This document shows positions 50,185 through 60,172 of a stretch of DNA of 64,000 bases, one piece after another (the first letter of the stretch is position 1; each line of letters starts with the position of its first letter). The notes under the pieces were generated by a model. That model was not told the DNA's origin. It did no database searches and saw nothing but the letters and a program-made list of their open reading frames with translations. The DNA is from Micromonospora sp. Llam0. Its GTDB lineage: Bacteria > Actinomycetota > Actinomycetes > Mycobacteriales > Micromonosporaceae. The position numbers and the translations under genes are program-made. The stretch spans positions 3,100,001 through 3,164,000 of the forward strand of contig NZ_RJJY01000001.1 of NCBI RefSeq assembly GCF_003751085.1, read 5' to 3'.

Positions 50185-50877
50185 TCAGTACCCGACATCG
50201 ACGGCGACGACGAACCGGTCGCCGAGGCCGACCTCGGCGACCCGTACCGGCGGCGGCTGGTCCGGCCCGCCGGCCGGGTCGATACCGAGACCGTAGGTGA
50301 CCCGGCCCTCGTAGTCGCCGGCGAACCCGTAGCCACGCAGGCTGCCCAGCCGCAGCTGCGGGCCCGGCGATCGCTGGACCGACATCCGGCCGTACGCGTC
50401 GTGGGCCTGCGCGGAGACGAACCGGATCTGCAGAAAGCAGTCGCCAGCCAGGTCGACCGGCTCGCCGGTGCCGTCGAAGACGATCCGCGGCTGGTAACCG
50501 ACCTCGTAGGACGGGAATCCGGACCGGAACACGAACGAGATCCGGCTGTACGCCGGGTCGGTGTCGACGTGGTCGGTGGCCTCGATCTCCACCAGGTACG
50601 GCAGTGGCGGAGCCGGCCGAGGTGCGACCGGCGGACGGACGTCGTTGCGGATGACGACGGTCTGCGACGGCACCGCCCAGTCGTAGCGCACCCGGTGATC
50701 ACCCGAGCCGGGGCCATCGGTTCCGTCCGGTCCCCCCGGTCCGCTCCGGCCTGGGTCCACCACCACGGGTGACTCCCGCTGGCCGGCACCGGTTCCCACC
50801 GGGTCGGTCGCGGTGCAGCCGGCGGCGGCCAGGAGCATGGCGAGGCTGACGATCGTCGGTACGCGCAGATGGGTCAT
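50185..50877 (-). CDS. Lipoprotein with AMIN-like domain
   Basis: A 230-residue predicted lipoprotein: signal peptide with lipobox LAAAGC (Cys21), a Pro/Gly/Asp-rich linker (about 30-60), then a beta-rich domain of about 140 residues (VEIEATDHVDTDPAYSRISFVFRSGFPSYEVGYQ and later AEVGLGDRFVVAVDVGY). This resembles the AMIN-like domain of secreted actinobacterial proteins, usually linked to cell-wall targeting. Function unknown. It lies between the D-amino acid oxidase and redoxin genes on the same strand, with gaps of 152 and 69 bases. Confidence 0.78.
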   Translation of the reverse strand: MTHLRVPTIVSLAMLLAAAGCTATDPVGTGAGQRESPVVVDPGRSGPGGPDGTDGPGSGDHRVRYDWAVPSQTVVIRNDVRPPVAPRPAPPLPYLVEIEATDHVDTDPAYSRISFVFRSGFPSYEVGYQPRIVFDGTGEPVDLAGDCFLQIRFVSAQAHDAYGRMSVQRSPGPQLRLGSLRGYGFAGDYEGRVTYGLGIDPAGGPDQPPPVRVAEVGLGDRFVVAVDVGY

Positions 50878-50946
50878 ACCGGACTGACGCGCAGCTGACC
50901 ACCGGGGTTTACCAGTGGCCGGACCCCGCCCGCGCCGACGGTCCGG

Positions 50947-51492
50947 TCAGGACCGCCACTTGATCGAGCAGCCCATGCTTGGCTGGTGCGGCTCTGGCAC
51001 CGGGTGCCCGGCCAGCACCAGTTCGATCGCGGCCCGCAGCGCGGCACCGGTGACCGGCTTGCCGTTGCCCGGGGTGGAGTCGTCGAACGCGCCCCGGTAG
51101 GCCAGGGTGCGGTCGGCGCCGTACAGGAAGAAGTCCGGAGTGCACACCGCCTGGTAGGCACGGCCGACCTGCTGGGTGGCGTCGACGAGGTACGGGAAGC
51201 TCCAGCCGGCCCGCTGTGCCTGGGCGGCGAGTTGCGCGGGGGCGTCGTCGGGGTACGCCTCGGCGTCGTTGGTGCAGATGCCGACGACGGCCAGGGTCGG
51301 AAACTCGGCGAGCACCTTGGCCAGTCCGACCTCGACGTGTTTCACGTACGGGCAGTGGTTGCAGATGAAGGCGACGAGCAGTGCCGGGGCGTCGGCGAAG
51401 TCGTCGCGGCGGACCACGTGACCGGTGACGTCCGCCAACGCGAAGTCGGGCGCGGGGGTGCCCAGCGGCACCATCTCTGAGGTGACAGCCAT
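50947..51492 (-). CDS. Thioredoxin-fold redoxin (AhpC/TSA superfamily)
   Basis: A 181-residue thioredoxin-fold protein. VPLGTPAPDFALADVTG begins the AhpC/TSA domain; the redox motif region is FICNHCPYVKHV, with two Cys spaced as CxxC (Cys-Asn-His-Cys). YLVDATQQVGRAYQAVCTPDFFLY contains the cis-Pro region. The family is cytoplasmic and of unproven substrate, often annotated as thioredoxin family protein. I start at ATG 51492; GTG 51501 is possible. It is divergent from the CPBP protease gene, with about 60 bases between starts. Confidence 0.9.
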   Translation of the reverse strand: MAVTSEMVPLGTPAPDFALADVTGHVVRRDDFADAPALLVAFICNHCPYVKHVEVGLAKVLAEFPTLAVVGICTNDAEAYPDDAPAQLAAQAQRAGWSFPYLVDATQQVGRAYQAVCTPDFFLYGADRTLAYRGAFDDSTPGNGKPVTGAALRAAIELVLAGHPVPEPHQPSMGCSIKWRS

Positions 51493-51558
51493 GCCCGCCA
51501 CCCTACCCGCGCGCTCGGCCAGGGCAGTGGGATGCGACCGCTGGCTACCCTCGGCGCC

Positions 51559-52437
51559 ATGCCGTCACGCGCCGTCGCACTGGACCGGCTGTTGACCGGG
51601 TTCGGCCTGGCGATGATCGGCGGCGCAGCGCTGTGGCTGCTCGCCACCGGGCGTACCGAGGTGACGACCTCGGCGGACGTCGAGGCGTCCCCGGTGACGA
51701 TCCCCACGGTCGTGGTGCCGTTGGTCGCCGGGATGCTGCTGGCCAGGCTGGTGCCGCCGCAGCTGCCGGCGTTGCGCCCGGCGGACGCCGACGCGCGGTC
51801 GGCCCTCACCCGGCAGGTGGTCGGCCTGGGCACGGTCGCGGTGGCGTTCGCCGTGCTGGCGTTGCTCCTCGGGCCGGGAAGCGTCTGGTACGGCCCGGTG
51901 AAGGTCGCGCTGCTTCTCGGTGGCGCCTGGTGGGTGCTGCGGAACTGGCCGGCGCCACCGCCCGACGGCCGGGAGCATCGGCGGGCGGTCCCGGGGCGGT
52001 GGTACTGGCTGGGTCCGCTGCCGGCGGTCGTCGGCTGGGCCTGGCTGGCGTACTACAGCCCGCTGACCGGACCGTCCGACCTGTCCGGCTACCGGGCCTA
52101 CGAGCCGATGGTCCTGCTCGGGGCGATGCTGCTGACCTTCCTTACCGCGAGTGTGCTGGAGGAGGTCTTCTACCGAGTGCTGCTGCAGACGCGGTTGGAG
52201 GCGCTGCTCGGCCGCTGGCCCGCGATCACCGCGACCGCGCTGCTGTACGCGGCGATGCACACCCACCGGATCGGCACCGGCCCGCTGGCCGACATGGTCG
52301 CGGTGGTGCTGATGTTCAACGGCGGGCTCGGCCTGTTCCTCGGCTACCTGTGGTCGCGGTACCGCAACGGGTGGGCGATCGTCGCCGTGCACGGCGCGGT
52401 CAACTCACTCACTCTGCTGCCGCTGCTCGTCGGCTGA
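51559..52437 (+). CDS. CPBP-family intramembrane metalloprotease
   Basis: A 292-residue protein with about eight hydrophobic segments and the CPBP (CAAX protease/bacteriocin-processing) signatures: EEVFYR (Glu201, Glu202, Arg206), the H-containing helix LLYAAMHTHRIG and the C-terminal VHGAVNS. It would cleave within the membrane; the substrate is unknown. ATG 51559 is preceded by TACCCT 7 bases upstream, as for a leaderless message; ATG 51532 is the other candidate, with a purine-rich stretch before it. Confidence 0.9.
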   Translation: MPSRAVALDRLLTGFGLAMIGGAALWLLATGRTEVTTSADVEASPVTIPTVVVPLVAGMLLARLVPPQLPALRPADADARSALTRQVVGLGTVAVAFAVLALLLGPGSVWYGPVKVALLLGGAWWVLRNWPAPPPDGREHRRAVPGRWYWLGPLPAVVGWAWLAYYSPLTGPSDLSGYRAYEPMVLLGAMLLTFLTASVLEEVFYRVLLQTRLEALLGRWPAITATALLYAAMHTHRIGTGPLADMVAVVLMFNGGLGLFLGYLWSRYRNGWAIVAVHGAVNSLTLLPLLVG

Positions 52438-52524
52438 CCCGCCCGCGTTCAGTCGGGCGGTGTGGTTGCCCACACCGGTCCGATGGGTCGGACGGATCGC
52501 CGCAGTCGCGCTATCGTCGATTTA

Positions 52525-52540
52525 TTCAACGCGTAATGAA
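52525..52540. promoter_or_regulatory. Short inverted repeat in the promoter of the FAD hydroxylase
   Basis: TTCA and TGAA lie 8 bases apart around CGCG, in an AT-rich pocket (TTTATTCAACGCGTAATGAA) directly ahead of the gene. The size and symmetry suit a TetR/MarR-type operator. No regulator gene lies adjacent, so this is tentative. Confidence 0.3.
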
Positions 52541-52559
52541 ATCGATGGAGGTGGTCGTG

Positions 52560-53801
52560 ATGGGCGTTGACACCGCCGACTGTGTGGTCTCCGGTGGTGG
52601 ACCGGCCGGCATGATGCTCGGCCTGCTGCTGGCCCGCGCCGGGGTGCGGGTGGTCGTCTGTGAGAAGCACGAGGACTTCCTGCGGGACTTCCGTGGCGAC
52701 ACCGTGCACCCGTCGACGTTGCGGCTGCTCGACGAGCTCGGCCTCGGCGACCAGTTCGCCGCTCTGCCGCAGACCCGGATCCACGAGGTCGCCTTTCCGA
52801 CCGGCGAGGACCGGCAGATCGTCGTCGGGGACCTGCGCCGGTTGCACACCCCGCACCCGTACATCGCGATGGTGCCGCAGTGGGACCTGCTCAACCTGCT
52901 GGCCAAGGCGGCGTCGGCCGAACCGACGTTCACCCTGCGGACGGGGACCGAGGTGACCGGCCTGCTGCACGACGGCGACCGGGTCGCCGGGGTGCGCTAC
53001 CGGACCACGGACGGTGTCACCGGCGAGATCCGGGCGGCGCTGACCGTGGCCTGCGACGGGCGCTGGTCGACCGTGCGACGGGCGGCCGGGCTGCGGCCCC
53101 GCGAGTTCCCGGTGCCGATCGACGCCTGGTGGTTCCGGCTGCCCCGGCGCGACACCGACGACCTGCCGGGCCTGGTGCCGGCCGCCGGCCACGGCGCGAT
53201 GGTCGTGGTGTTTCCCCGGGAGGGCCACCTGCAGGTCGCCTACATCGCCCGCAAGGGGACCGACGCCGAGTTGCGCAGCCGCGGGCTGGCGGCGTTCCAG
53301 CGCCAGGTGGCCACCGTCGCACCCCGGCTCGCCGACCGGCTCGACGCGCTGACCAGCATGGACGACGTCAAACATCTGGACGTACGGGTGAACCGGCTGC
53401 GCCGCTGGCACCGCGACGGTCTGCTCTGCATCGGCGACGCCGCGCACGCGATGAGCCCGGTGGGCGGGGTCGGCATCAACCTCGCCGTCGCCGATGCCGT
53501 CGCGGCGGCGACCCGGCTGGCCGGGCCGCTGCGCCGGGGCCGGATCACCCCGGCGGAGCTGGCCACGGTACGGGCCCGCCGGGCCCTGCCGACCGTCGTG
53601 GTGCAGACCCTGCAGCAGAACCTGCACCGCACCATCGTCCAGCCGATCCTGGACGGTCGGCGGGTCGGCCCACCGGCCCCGCTGCTGACCCTGATGCGCC
53701 GGTTCCCACCGGCGTCGCTGCTACCCGCCTACCTGATCGGCATCGGACCGCGTCCCGAGCACGCACCGGAGTACGCCCGCCGGCGGGGTCAGCCGGGCTG
53801 A
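52560..53801 (+). CDS. FAD-dependent aromatic hydroxylase-like monooxygenase
   Basis: A 413-residue class A flavoprotein monooxygenase (PHBH/UbiH superfamily). The FAD motif is VVSGGGPAGMMLGLLLARAGV, the DG motif is VACDGRWSTVRRAAGL, and the second FAD motif is LLCIGDAAHAMSPVGGVGINLAVADAV. It would hydroxylate an aromatic or quinone-like substrate with NAD(P)H and O2. I start at ATG 52560, which has GGAGGTGGTC upstream; the frame remains open far upstream only as a shadow of the protease gene. Its 3' end overlaps the convergent glycosidase gene by 13 bases. Drug-modifying relatives exist, but the substrate cannot be told here. Confidence 0.9.
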   Translation: MGVDTADCVVSGGGPAGMMLGLLLARAGVRVVVCEKHEDFLRDFRGDTVHPSTLRLLDELGLGDQFAALPQTRIHEVAFPTGEDRQIVVGDLRRLHTPHPYIAMVPQWDLLNLLAKAASAEPTFTLRTGTEVTGLLHDGDRVAGVRYRTTDGVTGEIRAALTVACDGRWSTVRRAAGLRPREFPVPIDAWWFRLPRRDTDDLPGLVPAAGHGAMVVVFPREGHLQVAYIARKGTDAELRSRGLAAFQRQVATVAPRLADRLDALTSMDDVKHLDVRVNRLRRWHRDGLLCIGDAAHAMSPVGGVGINLAVADAVAAATRLAGPLRRGRITPAELATVRARRALPTVVVQTLQQNLHRTIVQPILDGRRVGPPAPLLTLMRRFPPASLLPAYLIGIGPRPEHAPEYARRRGQPG

Positions 53802-56470
53802 CCCCGCCGGTCGGCCCGCACGGTCAGGATCAGATCGGCGACCAGCGCCGTCCAGCCGGTCTGGTGCCAGGCGCCCAGGCCGGCGCCGTTGTCGCCGTGG
53901 AAGTACTCCGGGAAGGCGATCAGATCCCGCCAGTCGGGGTGCTGCTGGAACGTCTCGGCGGCGCCGTAGATCGGCCGCCGGCCGTACCCGTCGCGCAGGA
54001 ACAGCGAGATCAGCCGGTGCGACAGGTCGTCGGCGATCGCGTTGAGGGTGCGCTTGGAGCCGGACCGGGTCGGGTACTCGATCAGCAGGTCGTCGCCGAA
54101 GAAGGTGGCGAAGTCACGCAACGCGCAGACCAGCAGGTAGTTGGTCGGCATCCAGATCGGGCCCCGCCAGTTGGAGTTACCGCCGAACAGCCCGCTGGCC
54201 GACTCGGCCGGCTCGTAGCCGACGGTGAAGTCCTGCCCGCCGAGGGAGACGGTGAACGGCTCGTCGAGGTGCCGCCGGGACAGGGTGCGCAGCCCGTACG
54301 GGGAGAGGAACTCGTCCTCGTCGAGCATCGGGGCGAGGATCCGCACGATCTGCTCCGGGCCGACCATGGACAGCAGCCGGTGCTGCCGGCCGTCGCCGGC
54401 CAGCCGGCGGGCGCCGATCACGTCGGCGTACTCCGGTTTGTTGGTCAGGAACCAGCGCAGCCGGGCCGCCAGCTCCGGCAGCCGGGCCAGGGTGCCGGAG
54501 TGCAGCGTGGTGGTGGCCGCCAGCGGCAGCAGGCCGACCACCGACCGCACCTTCAGCGGCAGCGTGTCACCGTCGGGCAGCCGCAGCTGGTCGTAGAAGA
54601 ACGAGTCCTCCTCGTCCCACAGCCCCTGGTCGTAGGCGGCGGCGGCGATGTAGGCGAAGTGTTCCAGGAACTTGGTGGCGATGTCGGTGTAGGTGTGGTC
54701 GTGCACCGCCAGGGTCAACGCCATGTCCAGCATGTTCAGCGCGTACGTCGCCATCCACCCGGTACCGTCGGACTGTTCCAGCACCCCGGCCACCGGCAGC
54801 GCGGCGGACCGGTCGAACGGGCCGACGTTGTCCAGCCCGAGGAAGCCGCCCTCGAAGACGTTGTTGCCGTTGATGTCCTTGCGGTTGACCCACCAGGTGA
54901 AGTTGAGCAGCAGCTTGTGCATGATCCGGGCGAGGAACTCGAAGTCGCGCCGGCCGTCGATGTCGAACACCCGCAGCGCCGCCCAGGCGTGCACCGGCGG
55001 GTTGACGTCGGCGAACGCCCACTCGTACGCCGGGATCTGCCCGTTGGGGTGCATGTACCACTCGCGTAGCAGCAACAGCAGCTGGTCCTTGGCGAACTGC
55101 GGGTCGACCCGGGCCAGCGTGGAGCAGTGGAACGCCAGGTCCCAGGCGGCGTACCAGGGGTATTCCCACGGGTCCGGCATGGAGATGACGTCGAAGCTGT
55201 TCATGTGCCACCAGGCGGCGTTGCGGCCGTGGCCACGCCCGTTCGGCGGTGGCGGGCTGGCCGGGTCGCCGGTCAGCCACTGGGCGACGTCGAAGTGGTA
55301 GAACTGCTTGCCCCAGAGCACGCCGGCGAATGCCCGGCGGGCGACGAGGCGTTCGTCGTCGGTGGCGGCGGCCGGGATGACGGTGTCGTAGTAGCGGTCC
55401 GCCTCGGCGTGCCGGGCGGCCAGCGTCGCCGCGTGCCCGGCGCCGAGGTTGAGCCGGGGCGGCGGGGTGTTGCCCGGCGGCGACGCGGTCAACGTCAGCC
55501 GGAGCCGGATCCGGTCCTCGCCGCCGGCCGGCACGTTCAGCACGTAGTGCAGCGCGCCCTTGGTGCCGGTCAGCTCCGGGTTGACCGTGTCGGCGCCGTC
55601 GACGACGTGGTCGTTGATGCCGTCCTTCGGGTACGGGGTGCGCGACGGCTGGTCCCAGAGCCGCTCGGCGTTGCTGTCGTTGTCGCAGAGCAGCGGGGTG
55701 GGGTCACCGTCGCCCTGCAGCACCAGCTGCCCGAGCACCCAGTGGTGGCCGACCAGGCGGTCGCCGTCGCCGGTGAGCACCGGGATCTGGTCGCGGCCGG
55801 GCAGCCCCCACGCCCAGGTGTTGCGGAACCACAGGCTGGGTAGGACGTGCAGTCGGGCATCGGTGTCGCCCCGGTTGGCCACGGTGATCTCGATGCACAT
55901 GTCGGTCGGCCCCGCCTTGGCGTAGTCGACGGTTACCGCCCAGTACCGGTCGTCGTCGAAGATGCCGGTGTCGACCAGTTCATACTCGGTCTCGTCGCGG
56001 CCGCGCATACCGTTGACCGCGACGAGATCGTCGTACGGAAAGGCGGCCTGCGGATAGTGGTAGCGCCAACGCATCCAGGAGTGGGTGGGCGTGGAATCCT
56101 CGTACCACCAGTAGTCCTTCGCGTCCTCGCCGTGGTTGCCGCCGTCGCCGCCCAGGCCGAACATGCGCTCCTTGAGGATCGGGTCCTCGCCGTTCCACAG
56201 CGCCAGGCCGAAGCAGAACGTCTGCCGGTCGTCACAGACGCCGGCCATGCCATCCTCGTTCCAGCGGTACGCCCGCGATCGGGCATGATCATGCGGGAAG
56301 TAGTCCCACGCCGTACCGTGCTCGCTGTAGTCCTCCCGTACCGTGCCCCATGCCCGCTCTGACACGTAGGGCCCCCATGCCCGCCACGGCTGCTCACCCG
56401 CGTCGGCTTCCGCCAACCGGGTGCGCTCCGGATCACGATACGTCCGCCTGGAGTTGACCATGACGGTCAT
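53789..56470 (-). CDS. Large cytoplasmic glycosidase (MGH1/GH63-like (alpha/alpha)6 barrel)
   Basis: An 893-residue enzyme without signal peptide. The N-terminal half is beta-sandwich-like, beginning [20 protein letters not shown] and running through [35 protein letters not shown]. The C-terminal half is an alpha/alpha barrel with [42 protein letters not shown] and [14 protein letters not shown], all typical of the MGH1-like/GH63 group. These enzymes hydrolyse alpha-glucosyl or mannosyl linkages, and glucosylglycerate-type substrates are known for some. The start ATG 56470 has AGGAAGA upstream. It is divergent from the debranching enzyme, suggesting a joint role in alpha-glucan or compatible-solute turnover. 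Confidence 0.9.
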   Translation of the reverse strand: MTVMVNSRRTYRDPERTRLAEADAGEQPWRAWGPYVSERAWGTVREDYSEHGTAWDYFPHDHARSRAYRWNEDGMAGVCDDRQTFCFGLALWNGEDPILKERMFGLGGDGGNHGEDAKDYWWYEDSTPTHSWMRWRYHYPQAAFPYDDLVAVNGMRGRDETEYELVDTGIFDDDRYWAVTVDYAKAGPTDMCIEITVANRGDTDARLHVLPSLWFRNTWAWGLPGRDQIPVLTGDGDRLVGHHWVLGQLVLQGDGDPTPLLCDNDSNAERLWDQPSRTPYPKDGINDHVVDGADTVNPELTGTKGALHYVLNVPAGGEDRIRLRLTLTASPPGNTPPPRLNLGAGHAATLAARHAEADRYYDTVIPAAATDDERLVARRAFAGVLWGKQFYHFDVAQWLTGDPASPPPPNGRGHGRNAAWWHMNSFDVISMPDPWEYPWYAAWDLAFHCSTLARVDPQFAKDQLLLLLREWYMHPNGQIPAYEWAFADVNPPVHAWAALRVFDIDGRRDFEFLARIMHKLLLNFTWWVNRKDINGNNVFEGGFLGLDNVGPFDRSAALPVAGVLEQSDGTGWMATYALNMLDMALTLAVHDHTYTDIATKFLEHFAYIAAAAYDQGLWDEEDSFFYDQLRLPDGDTLPLKVRSVVGLLPLAATTTLHSGTLARLPELAARLRWFLTNKPEYADVIGARRLAGDGRQHRLLSMVGPEQIVRILAPMLDEDEFLSPYGLRTLSRRHLDEPFTVSLGGQDFTVGYEPAESASGLFGGNSNWRGPIWMPTNYLLVCALRDFATFFGDDLLIEYPTRSGSKRTLNAIADDLSHRLISLFLRDGYGRRPIYGAAETFQQHPDWRDLIAFPEYFHGDNGAGLGAWHQTGWTALVADLILTVRADRRGQPG

Positions 56471-56644
56471 TCTTCCTGGGACGTGTTTCCGGCACTTGTC
56501 GGACCGTCACCTTGCCGGCACACCAGCGCCGTTTCGCCGGCCAGCCCGGCTCCGTCACCGCCCAGCACCGCCATCGACACCCCACCGCCACGTCCCGCCA
56601 CCGGCCCGCAGCCCTCTCGCCGGTCGACCAGCCATGGAGGAACA

Positions 56645-58576
56645 TTGCTCGACATCAGCTTCGGACCGCAGGTCTGCGGCGACCTGGCCGCCGGAGCCAG
56701 CCGGGAGTGGCTGGTCACCGACGGCCGGGGCGGCTACGCGATGGGCACGGTCAGCGGTCTACGTACCCGGCGTTACCACGGCCTGCTGGTGGTCGCCGGC
56801 ACCACCTCGGCGGCCCGGCGGGTCGGGCTGGTCAGCCTGGACCCGGCGGTCACCCTGCCGTCCGGCGCGCAGGTCCGCCTCGGCGTGCACGAATGGTCGT
56901 CCGGCGTGGTCGACCCGCCCGGCCACACCCTGCTGGAACGGTTCGACCTGACCGACGGGGTGCCGCGCTGGCGGTGGCGGATCGGCGACGTGGTGATCGA
57001 ACGGGAGATCGCGATGACGCACGGCTCGCCGTGCGTGGCGGTCACCCACCGGCTGGTCAGCGGCGGGCCGGTCACCCTCACCCTGGCCGCGGTGACCACC
57101 TGGCGGGACGCGCACGGCGAACGGGACAGGCAGGCTCCCCCGCCGCGGATGGACAACGTCGACGGCGGGACGGTGATCGAGGGCGCGTTCCGGGTGCACG
57201 GCCCGGACTGGGTGCCGGCGGGCAACTGGTGGGACGGCGTGTATCACCGCGAGGAGGCGGCGCGTGGGCTGCGGGCCGAGGAGGACCTGTGGTACGCGGG
57301 CAGCTTCACCGCCACCCTCGACGGCCCCGGCGCGGTGGCCGAGGTGACCGCGTGGGCGGAACAGCTGGAACAGGTGCCGGCACCGGCGGCCACGATCGTC
57401 GCCGCCGCCCGGGCCCGTAACCGGGCGGTGGTGGCGGCCGCGAAACCGGCCGACGCCGTCGACGCCACGCTGGCCCTGGCCGCCGACGCGTTCGTGGTGC
57501 GCACCGGTTCCGGGCCGGACGTGGTGGCCGGCTACCCGTGGTTCGGGGCGTGGTCGCGGGACACGATGACGTCGTACGAAGGGCTGTTCCTGGCGACCGG
57601 GCGGGCCGACGAGGGCCGTGAGCTGCTGCGCGGCTACGCGGCGACGCTGTCCGATGGGATGCTGGCGAACACCGCCGACACCGGGCACGTGGAGTACAAC
57701 ACCGTCGACGGCACCCTGTGGTTCCTGCACGCGGTGGACCGGCACGTCACCGCGACCAGCGACATCGACCTGGCGGCCGAGCTGCTGCCGGCGCTGCGCG
57801 AGGTGGTCGCCGCCCATCTGCGCGGCACCCGGTACGGCATCCGGGTGGACGAGGGCGACGGGCTGCTCACCGGCGGTGCCGGCGGTGAGGCACTGACCTG
57901 GATGGACGCCCGGGTGTACGGGGTGCCGATCACCTCCCGGGAAGGCAAGCCGGTCGAGGTGAACGCCCTGTGGGTCAACGGGCTGGCGGCGGTGAGCGAG
58001 CTGGCGCAGCTGGTGGACGGTGACCCGGGGGCGGCGACGAGCGTGTACCCGAAGGCGCAGGAGTCGTTCCGGGCCCGCTACCCGGCCCCGTCGGGCTGGC
58101 TCTACGACGTGCTGGACACCCCGGCGCAGTACCCGCTGGGCGGGGATCCGCACGCCGACGACGACGCGCTGCGCCCGAACCAGCTGCTCGCCTGGTCGCT
58201 GCCGTACGCCCCGTTGGAGCCGGACCCGGCTCCGTTGCGGGCGATCGGCGCGGCGCTGCTGACCCCGCTGGGTCTGCGCAGCCTGGCCCCGGACTCGGCC
58301 GGCTACCTCGGGCAGCACCGGGGCGGCCCGGCCCGCCGCGACGGCGCCTACCACCAGGGCACGGTCTGGCCGTGGCTGATCGGACCGTACGTGTCGGCGG
58401 CCCGGCGGGCCGGTCTGGACATCTCCGACGTGTTCCTCGGGCTGACCGCCCACCTGAGCGAGTACGGGCTCGGCTCGGTCAGCGAAACGGCTGACGGGGA
58501 TCCGCCGCACGGCGCCACCGGCTGCCCGTTCCAGGCGTGGTCGGTGGCCGAACTACTCCGGGTCCGACAAGTCTGA
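56645..58576 (+). CDS. Amylo-alpha-1,6-glucosidase (glycogen debranching, GH133-like)
   Basis: A 643-residue glycogen debranching-type enzyme. The N-terminal domain begins MLDISFGPQVCGDLAAGASREWLVTDGRGGYAMGTVSGLRTRRYHGLLV, diagnostic of archaeal/bacterial amylo-1,6-glucosidase. The catalytic alpha/alpha barrel contains GYPWFGAWSRDTMTSYEGLFLATG, TWMDARVYGVPITSREGKPVEVNALW and GAYHQGTVWPWLIGPYV. It removes alpha-1,6 branch glucose. The start is TTG 56645, with GGAGG upstream; the longer frame to 56483 contains no family sequence. The glycosyltransferase that follows, 151 bases downstream, makes the pair plausible for glycogen-like polymers. Confidence 0.93.
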   Translation: MLDISFGPQVCGDLAAGASREWLVTDGRGGYAMGTVSGLRTRRYHGLLVVAGTTSAARRVGLVSLDPAVTLPSGAQVRLGVHEWSSGVVDPPGHTLLERFDLTDGVPRWRWRIGDVVIEREIAMTHGSPCVAVTHRLVSGGPVTLTLAAVTTWRDAHGERDRQAPPPRMDNVDGGTVIEGAFRVHGPDWVPAGNWWDGVYHREEAARGLRAEEDLWYAGSFTATLDGPGAVAEVTAWAEQLEQVPAPAATIVAAARARNRAVVAAAKPADAVDATLALAADAFVVRTGSGPDVVAGYPWFGAWSRDTMTSYEGLFLATGRADEGRELLRGYAATLSDGMLANTADTGHVEYNTVDGTLWFLHAVDRHVTATSDIDLAAELLPALREVVAAHLRGTRYGIRVDEGDGLLTGGAGGEALTWMDARVYGVPITSREGKPVEVNALWVNGLAAVSELAQLVDGDPGAATSVYPKAQESFRARYPAPSGWLYDVLDTPAQYPLGGDPHADDDALRPNQLLAWSLPYAPLEPDPAPLRAIGAALLTPLGLRSLAPDSAGYLGQHRGGPARRDGAYHQGTVWPWLIGPYVSAARRAGLDISDVFLGLTAHLSEYGLGSVSETADGDPPHGATGCPFQAWSVAELLRVRQV

Positions 58577-58727
58577 TCAGTTCCTGTTACATCAGCGCAA
58601 CGCGAATGTCTTCCCTGGTTATCCCGTTGCCGGCAGTATCGTCGGCAACCCAAAGACGCGTCAGCACCCGCAATAGGTGTCTGATCGCGCATGTCCGGTG
58701 CCGATTTGAATTGAGGGGGGTCTGCCG

Positions 58728-60062
58728 ATGTCACCTGCCGCCGACGTGATCGACATCCGCGCACCACGGTCGCAGCGGATTCTGATGCTGTCCTGGGAGT
58801 ACCCACCCGTCGTGGTGGGCGGACTGGGCCGACACGTGCACGCCCTCTCCGTCGCCCTGGCCAACGCCGGCCACGAGGTCACCGTCGTCACCCGCCACGC
58901 CCCCGGCGCCCCCCTCGAGGAATACGCCGACGGCGTCCGCATCATCCGCGCCGCCGAGGACCCACCCCTGTTCCCCCTCGCCACCCCCAGCCTCCTCGCC
59001 TGGACCATGGCCTTCAACCACACCCTCACCCGCGCCGCCCTGCGCGCCACCCAGACCGCCGAATACGACGTCATCCACGCCCACGACTGGCTCGTCACCC
59101 ACACCGCCGTCACCCTCAAGGAACACCTCGACATCCCCCTCGTCGCCACCATCCACGCCACCGAGGCCGGCCGCCACCAGGGCTGGCTCCCCGACGAGAT
59201 GAACAAGTCCATCCACTCCATCGAACACTGGCTCGGCCACGAGTCGTGCCGGGTGATCGCCTGCTCCGGCTACATGCGCTGGGAGGTCAGCCACCTGTTG
59301 GAGCTGCCGGCGTCGCGGGTGGACGTGATCGCCAACGGGGTGAACGACCGGGTGTGGCGATCGTCGACGCGGGCGGTGGCGGCGGCCCGCGAGCGGTACG
59401 CCGCCGACGGGCCGCTGATCGGCTTCGCCGGTCGGTTGGTCTACGAGAAGGGCGTCCAGCACCTGATCGCCGCGCTGCCGTGGCTGCGTCAGCGCCATCC
59501 CGGGCTGCGGGTGATCGTCGCCGGCGACGGGCCGTACCGGGGTGAACTGCAGGCGCAGGCCGCGCGGCTCGGCGTCGCCGACCTGATCGACTTCGCCGGG
59601 TTCATGACCGAGTCGCAGCTGCCGGCGGTGCTGGGCGCGACCGACGCGACCGTGGTGCCGAGCCTCTACGAGCCGTTCGGCATGGTGGCGTTGGAGGCGG
59701 CGGCGGCCGGCGCGCCGCTGGCCGTGTCGGCCACCGGCGGGCTCGCCGAGATCGTCGAGAACGGCGTGACCGGTACGACGTTCCGGCCGCAGGATCCGCA
59801 CGGGCTGGCCCAGGCGGTGCACACGCTGCTCTCCGACGAGCTGTTCGCCCGGCGGGTGGCCCGGTCGGCCCGGCAGCTGGTGACCCGGCGGTACGGCTGG
59901 GCGACGATCGCGGCGCAGACCGCCGCCACGTACGCCGCCGCCGTGCGCGAGGCGCCGGGCTTCAACACCCGGCGGGCGGCCGCGCAGCTGGCCGGCGGCG
60001 CGGGCAAACTCGTCGTGCCGGACGGCAACCTGCTCGCGGCGGTCGGCGGCGCCGTCTCGTAG
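58728..60062 (+). CDS. GT4 glycosyltransferase, Rv3032-like alpha-1,4-glucosyltransferase
   Basis: A 444-residue GT-B glycosyltransferase. The N-terminal ILMLSWEYPPVVVGGLGRHVHALS, then HAHDWLVTH and TIHATEAGRHQGWL closely match the mycobacterial Rv3032 family, which elongates alpha-1,4-glucans (glycogen and methylglucose lipopolysaccharide). The C-terminal donor site contains GFAGRLVYEKGVQHL and PSLYEPFGMVALEAAAAGAPL. ATG 58728 follows a GAGGGGGG ribosome site. Codon choice changes sharply inside the gene: about 58840-59237 uses almost only C-ending codons, the rest mostly G-ending ones. Confidence 0.92.
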   Translation: MSPAADVIDIRAPRSQRILMLSWEYPPVVVGGLGRHVHALSVALANAGHEVTVVTRHAPGAPLEEYADGVRIIRAAEDPPLFPLATPSLLAWTMAFNHTLTRAALRATQTAEYDVIHAHDWLVTHTAVTLKEHLDIPLVATIHATEAGRHQGWLPDEMNKSIHSIEHWLGHESCRVIACSGYMRWEVSHLLELPASRVDVIANGVNDRVWRSSTRAVAAARERYAADGPLIGFAGRLVYEKGVQHLIAALPWLRQRHPGLRVIVAGDGPYRGELQAQAARLGVADLIDFAGFMTESQLPAVLGATDATVVPSLYEPFGMVALEAAAAGAPLAVSATGGLAEIVENGVTGTTFRPQDPHGLAQAVHTLLSDELFARRVARSARQLVTRRYGWATIAAQTAATYAAAVREAPGFNTRRAAAQLAGGAGKLVVPDGNLLAAVGGAVS

Positions 60063-60172
60063 ACGGCTTCAGCTGCTCGTCGGCACCCTCGGCTGCCCGT
60101 TAATGTACTCGGCTGTTAGGTCACCCGGGGCAGCGAAACGGTGGATGATGGCCGCTTCTCCAGCTGATCCGG

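Noticed and set aside
52880..55069. 729-residue plus-strand frame
   Set aside because: Runs across the FAD hydroxylase in another frame and antisense to the GH63-like glycosidase; shadow.
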